Assembly: GCA_045226255.1 (NCBI GenBank)
Contig: JBGVCG010000012.1
Location: 1 to 64,000, forward strand
DNA length: 64,000 nt
Direction: 5' to 3'
Source of the DNA: UBA1181 sp045226255
Lineage (GTDB): Bacteria > Bacteroidota > Bacteroidia > Bacteroidales > Paludibacteraceae
In this document: positions 42,619 through 51,274 of the stretch, piece after piece
Position numbering within the stretch: the first letter of the stretch is position 1
How the letters are laid out: each line of letters starts with the position of its first letter
The notes under the pieces: generated by a model
The model's database searches: none
What the model saw: the letters and a program-made list of their open reading frames with translations, nothing else
What the model was told of the DNA's origin: nothing
Made by a program: the position numbers and the translations under genes

Positions 42619-44751
42619 ATGAAGAATGAAGGTAAAGTATATGATTGTGTCAAGGAAATAGCCGAAAAACAATTCGACAAGAAGGAGAAAATCAGCCGCT
42701 CGGACGTGGCATTCATCCTGAAAGACAAGTATCATGTGGAGTGTGCGGACGGTTCCGAATTGTCCAGGCTGGTTTATCAAGCCTACATGCATTTCGGGAA
42801 ACCGGAGTCTATCCGCTGGTCTATCATGAGCAACGACGGCAGCGTGAGTGTTGTGGAGCAATATGAACTGAACGCTTGTTTGGCGGAGGATGAGAAGGAC
42901 TCCGCAATCTCCCTCGTGGAAAAACATCTGGAGGAGACAAAAGATCTATTGTCCGATGCGAAACAGGAGATGCAGGATGTGTTGATGATCGAGCTGAGCA
43001 AGGACCTGGTGACGCTCCATAAATGGCTGGAGGGCACAAGTGGTGTCAATGAAGTGAAGGCTAAGAGCCTCTCCCTCATGCAGAACTACGGAAAGATGGT
43101 CGCTTCCTACTCCAATGCGGAGAAGAGCGTGCGCAACGATATCCATGACTTTGCCGAACTGCGCTCGTCCGTCAATTCCACCTTCCTGCAATATGCGAAC
43201 GCCTTGGTGGACATCTTCGGAGACTCCATCAAAGTGGTGGCGCCTCAACTCTTCGACTTCGATCAGGTGCGCTATCTGGATGTCACCGCCATGCAGGAAC
43301 GCAAACGGCTGGAGTTTGACAAACTGGATGAGAACTGTACATTGCTTTTGGGGGAGATAGCTTCCCATTATAATCAGACGGTGAGCCAAATGCCGAAATG
43401 GTTGGCTGTGGGCAACAAGGTGGGCTCGAAAGTGGGGGTCTACGGCTCGCTTGCCGTGGGTGTCGTCACCTACCTGAACCACTGGCTTGATGCACAGGAG
43501 AAGACGCTGCGGGTACGTGATGAGTACGTGCAGTTCGAGAATGGTGTGAAGAAGGACCGCCAGCAGATCAGCGGCGATATGATGAGGCTCGCCACCATCC
43601 ACAAGGTGCTGAACGACCTCTACATTCCTCGGGCGGCGCTCTTCGTCAGACGAGGCGATGAGGTACTCTCCGACAGCCTGAAACAGTTGCTCGCAAGCGT
43701 CTACACGGGCGAAGCCCTACCGTTGAAGGAGGAGCGTGACCGCCTGATGAACCGTGTGAGGGAACTGGAGAGGAGCATCAACGACCATAGCGAGAACATC
43801 TCCCTGTTCGATGCCCAACTTGTGGAGATGAAGGGCATGTTGGATGCCCAGAAATCTAAATACGAAGAGGCTCTGAGCCGCAAGCCGGAAGCGCCGGGAC
43901 TGCTCTCCAAACTGCTCACCTTCGGTGTCGCGCAACGCAAGTATGGCAGGCGATTGCTGGAGTGGGACGAGCAGGACGGACAGTTGGTCAACGCCTACCA
44001 AGACACCCTGATGGATGTGGAGGAAGGCACGGAAGACCGCAACTCGCACAACGCTCAATTGGAGGAGGACAAGCAGGAGTATGAGTCTTGCAAGAAACGG
44101 ATAGCGGAACTGAACCGCCTCATCGCGGAGAAACTGAAAAGCTCCCCGCAGCAGAAGGCGGAGGCGCTGAAACACCTGAAAGGCCTATTGTCGTTGCTCC
44201 ACACCGGAAAGTCTGTCGTGGAGAGCAAATTGGACGACAGTCTGCTGAACGTCTATGTTCCCCCTACCAAGGAGGAGGCGGTCTCTCTGCCAAGCGACAT
44301 CGAACAGAACCTGCACGAGTTTGTCGGGCAAGTTTGTAGTGAGATCAAGGCGAACGGTGGCGAGGTGACGGAGTCCATCCTTCGTGAGTTCGGGCTCACC
44401 GGTGCCGAAAGTGCGGCAGCCGTCGGACAAGCCATGTCTTCCGCTGTGGATAGAGCCTCCGATCTGTTGAAGAACTGGAGCTACCTGCAGACCGAGCAGA
44501 TGAAGGCGCAATTGACCGACGCCGTTTACAACGAAGAGATGAAACGTCTCAAGGAGTCCTTCCAATCCACCTTGTCGGAGATCGACCAGAAGAACACTCT
44601 CCTCGTGGAGGTGCTGAAGCGGGCCAACACAACGGCCGACAAGGAAGAGTTGCGCAAGGCGTTGACCGAGTTGGCGGATATCCCTGCGGAGAAACTGACG
44701 GAGGCCGATTTCGAAGATATATTATCGGGAAAAAAGAAACTGGAGATTTAG
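42619..44751 (+). CDS. Large coiled-coil protein of unknown function
   Basis: 710 residues from the ATG at 42619. No signal peptide. The N-terminal region (1-90) reads KVYDCVKEIAEKQFDKKEKISRSDVAFILK and could be a small helical domain. A hydrophobic, glycine-rich segment sits near 269-290 (VGSKVGVYGSLAVGVVTYL), preceded by helices and followed by two long heptad-like regions (about 371-420 and 458-507). The C-terminal part includes EVTESILREFGLTGAESAAAVG and a last helical region. I do not recognise the family. Next gene begins one base after its stop, so the two are co-translated. Confidence 0.75.
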   Translation: MKNEGKVYDCVKEIAEKQFDKKEKISRSDVAFILKDKYHVECADGSELSRLVYQAYMHFGKPESIRWSIMSNDGSVSVVEQYELNACLAEDEKDSAISLVEKHLEETKDLLSDAKQEMQDVLMIELSKDLVTLHKWLEGTSGVNEVKAKSLSLMQNYGKMVASYSNAEKSVRNDIHDFAELRSSVNSTFLQYANALVDIFGDSIKVVAPQLFDFDQVRYLDVTAMQERKRLEFDKLDENCTLLLGEIASHYNQTVSQMPKWLAVGNKVGSKVGVYGSLAVGVVTYLNHWLDAQEKTLRVRDEYVQFENGVKKDRQQISGDMMRLATIHKVLNDLYIPRAALFVRRGDEVLSDSLKQLLASVYTGEALPLKEERDRLMNRVRELERSINDHSENISLFDAQLVEMKGMLDAQKSKYEEALSRKPEAPGLLSKLLTFGVAQRKYGRRLLEWDEQDGQLVNAYQDTLMDVEEGTEDRNSHNAQLEEDKQEYESCKKRIAELNRLIAEKLKSSPQQKAEALKHLKGLLSLLHTGKSVVESKLDDSLLNVYVPPTKEEAVSLPSDIEQNLHEFVGQVCSEIKANGGEVTESILREFGLTGAESAAAVGQAMSSAVDRASDLLKNWSYLQTEQMKAQLTDAVYNEEMKRLKESFQSTLSEIDQKNTLLVEVLKRANTTADKEELRKALTELADIPAEKLTEADFEDILSGKKKLEI

Positions 44752-44752
44752 C

Positions 44753-45289
44753 ATGTCCAACGATAGAAGGTCCAAGACTAGGGAGAAGTTCGGCTTCGAA
44801 TCCGACAAGGAGATCGAACGCCTGAAGCGCACGAAGGAGAAAGCCGAGGCGGTGCGTGACAAGCGGTTGGAATATCGTCGTCGCATCGAGGAGAATAAAC
44901 TCTACAAGACATTGATCGGCGGGGCGATAGGATTCGATATCTTGGATGCTGTGCTAGGCTTCGTCGAGGAGGTGGGTGACCTCTTCTCGGGATTGTTCGG
45001 CCTCCTGTATATTTACCTCAGCGCCGTGGTGGTCCGCTCTTTCCGCCTGACGTTGGCGGTGCTTTGTGTGTCGTTGGTCGACCTCCTCTTGGGAATGATC
45101 CCCGTGGCGGGAACGCTGATAGATGTGGTTTTCTGCGGAAGCTATATCAACCGCATGATGATCAAGGGATTTGTGGAGGATGATGCGAAGACAAAGCGCA
45201 GGGTGAACCTAATCGCCTCTGCGGGCTTCCTCGTCGTCTTTGGACTGGCTTGGTTGGTCAAGACTTTGCTGGGAAATATCTTTGGATGA
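44753..45289 (+). CDS. Membrane protein resembling DUF4112
   Basis: 178 residues. The N-terminal 55 residues are highly charged and helical (KTREKFGFESDKEIERLKRTKEKAE). Two or three membrane segments follow (GLFGLLYIYLSAVVV, LAVLCVSLVDLLLGMIPVAGTLIDVVF, ASAGFLVVFGLAWLV). The LLLGMIPVAGTLIDVVFCGSY motif is like the signature of the DUF4112 family, whose function is not known. The gene starts 1 base after the coiled-coil gene, and the pair shares one promoter. Confidence 0.65.
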   Translation: MSNDRRSKTREKFGFESDKEIERLKRTKEKAEAVRDKRLEYRRRIEENKLYKTLIGGAIGFDILDAVLGFVEEVGDLFSGLFGLLYIYLSAVVVRSFRLTLAVLCVSLVDLLLGMIPVAGTLIDVVFCGSYINRMMIKGFVEDDAKTKRRVNLIASAGFLVVFGLAWLVKTLLGNIFG

Positions 45290-45339
45290 AAAATGAGGGA
45301 CGAATCGTTAAGAGCCCCTGAGACTCCATCGATCGAACA

Positions 45340-45370
45340 ATTTTTAATTCTTAACTCTTAATTCTTAATT
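45340..45370. repeat. AT-rich intergenic repeat, TTTTTAATTCTTAACTCTTAATT type
   Basis: Third copy of the TTAACTCTTAATT style repeat (see 5733-5764 and 33017-33054), between the DUF4112-like gene and ilvE. Confidence 0.45.
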
Positions 45371-45400
45371 CAGGAAGGGACAACCTGCCCTAAAAATCAC

Positions 45401-45408
45401 TATCTTTG
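45401..45408 (+). promoter_or_regulatory. -7 element for ilvE
   Basis: TATCTTTG matches TAnnTTTG, 39 bases before the ATG at 45448. No TTTG box at the expected distance. Confidence 0.55.
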
Positions 45409-45447
45409 GGGGATTTTTTACGAGAGTAACAATAACAGATATAGATT

Positions 45448-46473
45448 ATGTCAGAATTAAACATTGATTGGGCGAATCTTAAGTTCGGTTACATGCCGAC
45501 GGATTACAATGTGCGTTGTTATTTCAGAAACGGCGCATGGGGAGAGATAGAAGTAAGTTCGGAAGAGAACATCAACATCCACATGGCGGCTACGTGCCTC
45601 CACTACGGTCAAGAGGCTTTCGAGGGATTGAAGGCATACCGTTGCAAGGATGGTAAGATCCGTATCTTCCGTATGGAAGCCAATGCGGAGCGTTTGCAGT
45701 CAACCTGCCGCGGCATCTTGATGCCGGAGCTTTCCACTGAGAAGTTCTGCGAGATGGTCAAGAAGGTCGTGAAGTTGAACGAGCGTTTCATCCCTCCATA
45801 CGAGAGCGGCGCATCCCTCTACATCCGTCCGTTGTTGATCGGAACAGGCGCACAGGTAGGTGTTCATCCAGCAAATGAATATCTCTTCGTCATATTCGTA
45901 ACGCCAGTTGGCCCATACTTCAAGGGTGGATTCTTCGCCAACCCATACGTAGTCATCCGCGAGTACGACCGCTCCGCACCGCTCGGTACGGGTATCTACA
46001 AGGTGGGTGGTAACTACGCTGCCAGCCTCTTGGCTAACAAGAAGGCCCACGACTTGGGTTACGCTTGCGAGTTCTATTTGGACGCTAAGGAGAAGAAGTA
46101 TATCGACGAGGCGGGTGCCGCTAATTTCTTCGGTATCAAGAACAATACGTATATCACGCCTAAATCCACTTCCATCCTTCCATCCATCACGAACAAGAGC
46201 TTGATGCAGTTGGCTGAGGACCTTGGTTTGAAGGTGGAGAGACGTCAGATTCCTATCGAGGAGTTGGAGACGATGGAAGAGGCTGGTGCATGCGGTACGG
46301 CTGCTGTGATCAGCCCAATCTCTAAGATCGATGATTTGGAGATGAACAAGTCATACGTGATCTCTAAGGATGGCAAGCCAGGCCCTATCAGCAAGAAGTT
46401 GTATGATAAGCTCCGTGGCATCCAATACGGCGAGGAGCCAGATGTACACGGCTGGGTAACGGTTTTGGATTAA
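45448..46473 (+). CDS. ilvE: Branched-chain amino acid aminotransferase
   Basis: 341 residues, fold-type IV PLP enzyme. Motifs seen: HYGQEAFEGLKAYRCKDGKIRIFR, YIRPLLIGTGAQVGVHP, the PLP lysine in GIYKVGGNYAASL (Lys185), and EAGACGTAAVISPI for the phosphate and carboxylate. It catalyses the last step of leucine, isoleucine and valine synthesis, or the first of their breakdown, with 2-oxoglutarate/glutamate. A monocistronic unit ending in a strong terminator. Confidence 0.96.
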   Translation: MSELNIDWANLKFGYMPTDYNVRCYFRNGAWGEIEVSSEENINIHMAATCLHYGQEAFEGLKAYRCKDGKIRIFRMEANAERLQSTCRGILMPELSTEKFCEMVKKVVKLNERFIPPYESGASLYIRPLLIGTGAQVGVHPANEYLFVIFVTPVGPYFKGGFFANPYVVIREYDRSAPLGTGIYKVGGNYAASLLANKKAHDLGYACEFYLDAKEKKYIDEAGAANFFGIKNNTYITPKSTSILPSITNKSLMQLAEDLGLKVERRQIPIEELETMEEAGACGTAAVISPISKIDDLEMNKSYVISKDGKPGPISKKLYDKLRGIQYGEEPDVHGWVTVLD

Positions 46474-46493
46474 TCATTTTAGCATGCAATACG

Positions 46494-46525
46494 AAAGGCG
46501 CTTGCGGAGACGTGAGCGCCTTTTT
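46494..46525 (+). terminator. Intrinsic terminator after ilvE
   Basis: AAAGGCGCT / AGCGCCTTT 9-bp stem followed by a run of five T's in all (46521-46525). Confidence 0.85.
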
Positions 46526-46544
46526 AAATCATAAGCTGAGACGA

Positions 46545-46946
46545 ATGGAGCAAGGAAAAGAAAAAACGCAGAGCAGACTGCCCGTAGGCACCTATGTGAT
46601 CCTAGGGGTGCTTTTCGCATACGCTTTGTAGGTAAGCACGTCCGCAGGGGGACTCTCCCAATTGGTGCTGTTATCAATCGCCCTGTCCCACATACTGACG
46701 GCACTCAAACAGAAAGCGGGATTAATCCTTTTTGCCGCCGCAGTGGGTATCCTTACGATTGTGATGACACTTTCCATGATCTCTCATGCAGTGCAGTTTC
46801 ATGAAGGTCCGTTTCTTATTTGGAACTTATTGGATTTAGTGCTGCAAGGTGTTGTGCTATTCATCGCCATGATCATAAGGAAGGACGGAGTCACCGCTTT
46901 CCGCATGATATGGGGAAAGAAAAGCGACCATTTAGCGCAGGAATAG
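46545..46946 (+). pseudogene. Small membrane protein gene interrupted by an in-frame TAG
   Basis: An ATG at 46545 opens a frame of 28 codons (MEQGKEKTQSRLPVGTYVIL...) that reaches TAG at 46629-46631. The same frame then continues without further stops to 46946, encoding three hydrophobic segments (LVLLSIALSHIL, GLILFAAAVGILTIVMTL, FLIWNLLDLVLQGVVLFIAMII). Read through, the product would be a 133-residue four-helix membrane protein. The truncated part also reads as a frame from a TTG at 46662. Either a nonsense mutation or a real short start downstream; the first is preferred because the upstream part has a proper ATG and a hydrophobic segment. Confidence 0.5.
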
Positions 46947-47004
46947 GAAAGCCACGCCAAGAGGGGACCCTAGTTCGCACACATCCCTTTCGGAGAAACT
47001 TCCC

Positions 47005-48111
47005 TTATTTCAAATTCAGTTTAGTGCCGTAATCAGTGAATATGTCCCACATTTCCTGACCTTTGGAAACAAAGAATTTGTAGATGTGTTGTTTATCATT
47101 TTCATCGAGATAGCTCAATTGACTGTCAGTATATACACGGCATATCACCTTATCATCCATGCGTTGCCAAACCAATCCAGGAAGTTTTGCGTCAATCTCT
47201 GCTTTATTGCCCTCCAATTTGTCGAAGATCTCTTTGCTCTTTAATTGGTCGCCAGCGTCAATGTAGAGTTCAACACGGCAACTGTCCTTGTTGATGCAGA
47301 CATTAATAGAACCTCCGGCAATAGTTTCCATCCGCTTGCCTATCTTGTTGTCTGTAACAGCAGAAGAGAAGGAAAAGAGCAAACATTTTTGCTTGTTGTA
47401 GTTTATAAACTCACTCCAGAACTGTAGACGATTGTCATGTCGTTTTTTGGTAGCCTCGGAAGCCGCCAAATTAGCTCGTTCCTTATCTGCCATTTTGATT
47501 TGATAATCCTCCGCATCTGGCATGAACTGGTCAAAATTGATTACAACCTGATTTCCAATCTTATACGGAGTCACCTTTACGCACTTTATGCGCAGGTTGA
47601 AATTTTGCAACCAAAGTACAGACGAAGTCACTTCTTTCTGGAAATTGGCCGCCACCAGAATGATGCGTTGGCTATTATTACTTTTATTGAGCCCCACATC
47701 TTCAATGTCTTTGCCATCGAAAAAATCCGACAAGATTTCATGCGCAGGAGACTGATTCCCAATAGAATATAGGTATTTCTGAAAGATATCCACAATCTGT
47801 TGTTGGTTTAAGGTAGAGCAATAGGACGCATATTTAATCGCTTGCAAAGTAACATCCTTCCCTGAATCGTCGAGCTTATTTTCTATGATTACAAGGTTGC
47901 CGTTTTTATCCAAAGCGAGCAAGTCAAGGCGTTCCCTCGTATCCGCGAATCCATCGAACTCTTTTTGGATGATAAGCAATGGCTCGCCTAATAATTCTGG
48001 CTTATCTGCTATCCACTCTTGAAGGTCTTGTCGTTCCTTCAGGTTAAGCGACTTAAACTTGCACTCTTCTGCCTTAATCAGGCGTTTTGTCTTTGGGTCA
48101 AGAATATACAT
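47005..48111 (-). CDS. DUF4268 protein with N-terminal PD-(D/E)XK nuclease-like domain
   Basis: 368 residues. The N-terminal third has the nuclease signature ERLDLLALDKNGNLVIIENK with candidate catalytic Asp63, Glu77 and Lys79. A middle region (EVTSSVLWLQNFNLRIKCVKVTPYKIG) continues the NucS-like fold. The C-terminal part (HDNRLQFWSEFINYNKQK ... IDAGDQLKSKEIFDKLE) matches DUF4268, common in accessory genome and defence-related regions. No membrane or signal sequence. It stands alone, with different codon use and lower GC than the neighbours, suggesting recent gain. Confidence 0.8.
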   Translation of the reverse strand: MYILDPKTKRLIKAEECKFKSLNLKERQDLQEWIADKPELLGEPLLIIQKEFDGFADTRERLDLLALDKNGNLVIIENKLDDSGKDVTLQAIKYASYCSTLNQQQIVDIFQKYLYSIGNQSPAHEILSDFFDGKDIEDVGLNKSNNSQRIILVAANFQKEVTSSVLWLQNFNLRIKCVKVTPYKIGNQVVINFDQFMPDAEDYQIKMADKERANLAASEATKKRHDNRLQFWSEFINYNKQKCLLFSFSSAVTDNKIGKRMETIAGGSINVCINKDSCRVELYIDAGDQLKSKEIFDKLEGNKAEIDAKLPGLVWQRMDDKVICRVYTDSQLSYLDENDKQHIYKFFVSKGQEMWDIFTDYGTKLNLK

Positions 48112-48219
48112 ATGTTCTAATTAATAAAAACGATGGATTATAGTACAACACTATCAAGTGTAAAGTTATATTCTTTTCAAAACATATCAAAGACGCTTCC
48201 TGTTTTTTCATAGGGCCAT

Positions 48220-48279
48220 CAAAAAAGGGGACGGATGATTATTCGTCAGGTTTTCACCTCCGTCATAAATCCGTCCCCT
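48220..48279 (-). terminator. Intrinsic terminator after topA
   Basis: An 11-bp perfect stem AGGGGACGGAT / ATCCGTCCCCT with a long loop that itself can fold. On the minus strand it is followed by TTTTTT (bases 48226-48221). It lies 42 bases after the topA stop codon. Confidence 0.7.
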
Positions 48280-48320
48280 ATAAGGTTACACGTTGTATCG
48301 ACAAACGATAGGGCATCACC

Positions 48321-50753
48321 CTACTTCGCCTTCTTTGCAGTGCTCTTGGCACTCTTTGTGGTCTTCTTAGCCGTGCTCTTCTTCGCGGTGCTCTTTTTCT
48401 CCGCCGTCTCCGCCTTAGCTGCAGTGCTCTTGGCGGCCGCGCGGGATCTTCTGGCTGGCTTCTTCTCGCCCTGCTCCTTGATGAGCTTCTGGCACTCCTC
48501 CACGGTCAAATCCGCAGGGACAGCGCTCTTAGGAATCTTGTAGTTCGCCCCGTTGTAGGCGATGTATGGTCCGAAACGGCCGTTGCATATCTCGATGCCC
48601 TCTGCCTCGAACACTTTGATGAACTTATTACGCTCCTGTTCCCTCTTCTCCTCGATGAGCTCGATGGCGCGCTCCGGCGTGATGTCCAACGGATCATCCG
48701 TCTTCTTCAGGGATACATACTTGCCGTCGTGCTTCACGTAGGCGCCAAAGCGTCCCACGCCCACACTCATCACCTTTCCCTCGTACTCGCCCAAGTCGCG
48801 CGGCAGCTTGAAGAGCTCCAGCGCCTCCTCCAGCGTGATGGTCTCGATGGACTGGTTTTTCCTGAGGGAAGCGAAACGAGGCTTCTCCTCATCCTCCGCC
48901 GTGCCGATCTGCACGATTGGTCCGAAACGTCCGATCTTAGCTGATACCGGCTTACCGGAGACTGGGTCGTTGCCCAAAATGCGTTCGCCCACCTTGTGCT
49001 CCGACATCTTGCCGGAATCCTCCACCATCGGGTGGAAATGTTTATAGAACTTATCGATCGTCGTTGTCCATTGAGCGCTTCCCTCCGCCACGTCGTCGAA
49101 CTCCTTCTCTACGTTCGCGGTGAAGTTATACTCCATGATGTCAGGGAAATACTCGATAAGGAAATCGTTCACCACGATTCCAGTGTCTGTCGGGAAGAGT
49201 TTAGAGCGTTCGGTGCCATACACCTCCGTCTCCGTCTTCTCCGTTATTTTTCCGCCTTGCAGCGTGATGGTCTCATACGACCTGGACTCACCCTCCTTGT
49301 CACCCTTCTCCACGTAGCCTCTGGCTTGGATGGTGGAGATGGTCGGTGCGTAGGTGGAAGGACGTCCGATGCCCAACTCCTCAAGCTTACGCACGAGGCT
49401 CGCCTCCGTGTAGCGTGGCGGGCGTTGGGAGAAACGTTCCACAGCCTTGGCCGACTGACATTCCAGCGGCGTGCCCGTCTTCAGGTCAGGCAGCAAAGCG
49501 CCCTCGGTCTGGTCCGTGTCATCGTCTGACGACTCCATGTATACCTTCAGGAATCCATCAAATTTCAGCACCTCACCCTCAGCGACGAAACGAAGCTTCT
49601 CTCCGGAGATGTTCACCGTCACGATGGTGCGCTCCAGTTCGGCGTCCGCCATTTGGGAGGCGATGGTACGCTTCCAAATGAGCTCGTAGAGTCTCTTCTC
49701 CTGTGCGTTGCCCTCCACGGTGTGGTGGCTGATATAGGTAGGACGGATGGCCTCGTGCGCCTCTTGAGCGCCCTTGGTCTTCGTCTGGTATTGTCTGATC
49801 TTCACATATTTCTCGCCCGCCATGTTCTCGATCTCCTCCTTAGCGGTATTGAGCGCCAAGCTGGAGAGGTTGACGGAGTCGGTACGCATGTAGGTGATCT
49901 TTCCCGACTCATAGAGGCGTTGCGCCACCATCATGGTCTGCGAAACGGAGAAGCCCAACTTCCTCGAAGCCTCCTGTTGGAGGGTGGAGGTGGTGAACGG
50001 CGGTGCCGGACACTTCTTGGCAGGCTTCTTCTCTATGTTCTCGATGACGAACTGGGCGTTTTGGCAACGTTTCAGGAAAGCCAGCGTCTCCTCCTTCGTC
50101 TTCAGTCGCTCGGACAACTCCGCGTTCAGTTGCGTCTGCTTTCCGTTCACGTCCGTGACGGAGAAGACAGCTTGCACACGGAAGGAAGCCTCCGCCGAGA
50201 ATTTCTGTATCTCACGCTCCCTGTCCACGATCAGGCGTACGGTGACGGACTGCACACGTCCAGCCGAAAGGGCCGGTCTCACCTTGCGCCACAGGATCGG
50301 AGAGAGCTCGAAACCCACGATACGGTCAAGGACACGGCGTGCCTGCTGTGCGCAGACGAGGTTCTCGTCGATGTTCCTAGGGTTCTCTATCGCCTTCAGA
50401 ATGGCTTCTTTCGTTATTTCATGGAAAACAATTCTCCTGGTATTTTCTTCCTTTAGACCCAACACATGGAACAGATGCCACGCGATGGCCTCTCCCTCGC
50501 GGTCCTCATCGGATGCGAGCCAGACAACCTCCGCCTCCTTCGCTTTCTTCTTCAACTCAGTCACTAACGCTTTCTTATCGGATGGTATCTCGTAGTCGGG
50601 TTCGAAGTTATGTTCTATGTCTATGCCTATCCCCTTCTTTTTCAGGTCTCGGATATGACCGAAACTAGACAAGACAGAATAGTCTTTTCCCAAGAATTTC
50701 TCTATGGTTTTGGCCTTTGCAGGGGACTCGACAATAACTAAATTTTTCTGCAT
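48321..50753 (-). CDS. topA: DNA topoisomerase I
   Basis: 810 residues, type IA topoisomerase relaxing negative supercoils. The TOPRIM domain starts NLVIVESPAKAKTIEKFLG and has SDEDREGEA. The catalytic tyrosine is Tyr288 in GKITYMRTDSVN. Several C-terminal zinc-ribbon-like repeats lacking the Cys ligands are seen (FGPIVQIG, FGAYVKHDGKYVSL, FGPYIAYNGANYKI). The last 50 residues are a Lys/Ala-rich tail (KKSTAKKSTAKKTTKSAK) similar in composition to histone H1, which probably binds DNA without sequence preference. Confidence 0.97.
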   Translation of the reverse strand: MQKNLVIVESPAKAKTIEKFLGKDYSVLSSFGHIRDLKKKGIGIDIEHNFEPDYEIPSDKKALVTELKKKAKEAEVVWLASDEDREGEAIAWHLFHVLGLKEENTRRIVFHEITKEAILKAIENPRNIDENLVCAQQARRVLDRIVGFELSPILWRKVRPALSAGRVQSVTVRLIVDREREIQKFSAEASFRVQAVFSVTDVNGKQTQLNAELSERLKTKEETLAFLKRCQNAQFVIENIEKKPAKKCPAPPFTTSTLQQEASRKLGFSVSQTMMVAQRLYESGKITYMRTDSVNLSSLALNTAKEEIENMAGEKYVKIRQYQTKTKGAQEAHEAIRPTYISHHTVEGNAQEKRLYELIWKRTIASQMADAELERTIVTVNISGEKLRFVAEGEVLKFDGFLKVYMESSDDDTDQTEGALLPDLKTGTPLECQSAKAVERFSQRPPRYTEASLVRKLEELGIGRPSTYAPTISTIQARGYVEKGDKEGESRSYETITLQGGKITEKTETEVYGTERSKLFPTDTGIVVNDFLIEYFPDIMEYNFTANVEKEFDDVAEGSAQWTTTIDKFYKHFHPMVEDSGKMSEHKVGERILGNDPVSGKPVSAKIGRFGPIVQIGTAEDEEKPRFASLRKNQSIETITLEEALELFKLPRDLGEYEGKVMSVGVGRFGAYVKHDGKYVSLKKTDDPLDITPERAIELIEEKREQERNKFIKVFEAEGIEICNGRFGPYIAYNGANYKIPKSAVPADLTVEECQKLIKEQGEKKPARRSRAAAKSTAAKAETAEKKSTAKKSTAKKTTKSAKSTAKKAK

Positions 50754-50782
50754 AATAGTCCTGTGTATTTCGAAATCGGGTG

Positions 50783-50790
50783 CAAAGATA
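50783..50790 (-). promoter_or_regulatory. -7 element for topA
   Basis: On the minus strand the bases read TATCTTTG, 30 bases upstream of the ATG. No TTTG box at the expected distance. Confidence 0.5.
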
Positions 50791-50863
50791 AGAAAATTAA
50801 TTGGGAATTTAGGCGAGTTCTAAAATTTCACCTTGTTTAACAAAAAGGGAAATGCAGTGAGTG

Positions 50864-50909
50864 GATTTACTATTTAGCTATTTACAATTTACGATTTAGC
50901 GATTTACTG
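50864..50909. repeat. AT-rich intergenic repeat, TTTACTATTTAGCTATTTACAATTTACGATTTA type
   Basis: The longest copy of a repeat family also seen at 10497-10525 and 26592-26637. It sits between two divergent genes. Confidence 0.5.
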
Positions 50910-50944
50910 TAAATGGATTGAATAAATATAATGCTGAAAAATGT

Positions 50945-50952
50945 TACATTTG
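50945..50952 (+). promoter_or_regulatory. -7 element for the 50990 membrane protein gene
   Basis: TACATTTG matches TAnnTTTG, 37 bases before the ATG at 50990. The nearest TTG is 24 bases upstream, longer than usual. Confidence 0.45.
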
Positions 50953-50989
50953 CTAACTAAAGGAAACCCTTAAATTAGAGGACTACGTC

Positions 50990-51274
50990 ATGAAGAAAAT
51001 TATTATAGTCGTAAGTTTGATTTATTTCCTATGGTTTTTGGTGGAATACATATTGGAAGCATTGGGTGTGGGAATCGCTGAAACCAGGCAGTTCTGGCAG
51101 TATTTCTCTTTAGCATCACTTATTGTCCAAGGCATATTCATGTTGATCCTGAGGCTCATTTTGCTCCACTTGCCAATTTCAGACAAAGTAAGAATGATAC
51201 TTTTTATAGGTTTGGTCATTTTGTTTGTTCTATTCCTTTATTCGTTCCTGTTTTTAGCTGCATGGGGCATTTGA
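50990..51274 (+). CDS. Small membrane protein, unknown function
   Basis: 94 residues, three hydrophobic segments (IIIVVSLIYFLWFLVEYI, FSLASLIVQGIFMLILRLILL, MILFIGLVILFVLFLYSFLF). No motif recognised. It has a -7 element upstream and lower GC than its neighbours. It is probably a real gene, but the support is only the ATG, promoter and composition. Confidence 0.5.
   Translation: MKKIIIVVSLIYFLWFLVEYILEALGVGIAETRQFWQYFSLASLIVQGIFMLILRLILLHLPISDKVRMILFIGLVILFVLFLYSFLFLAAWGI

Noticed and set aside
49653..50456. Plus-strand open frame of 267 codons inside topA
   Set aside because: Antisense shadow of topA, whose motifs and catalytic tyrosine are intact on the other strand.
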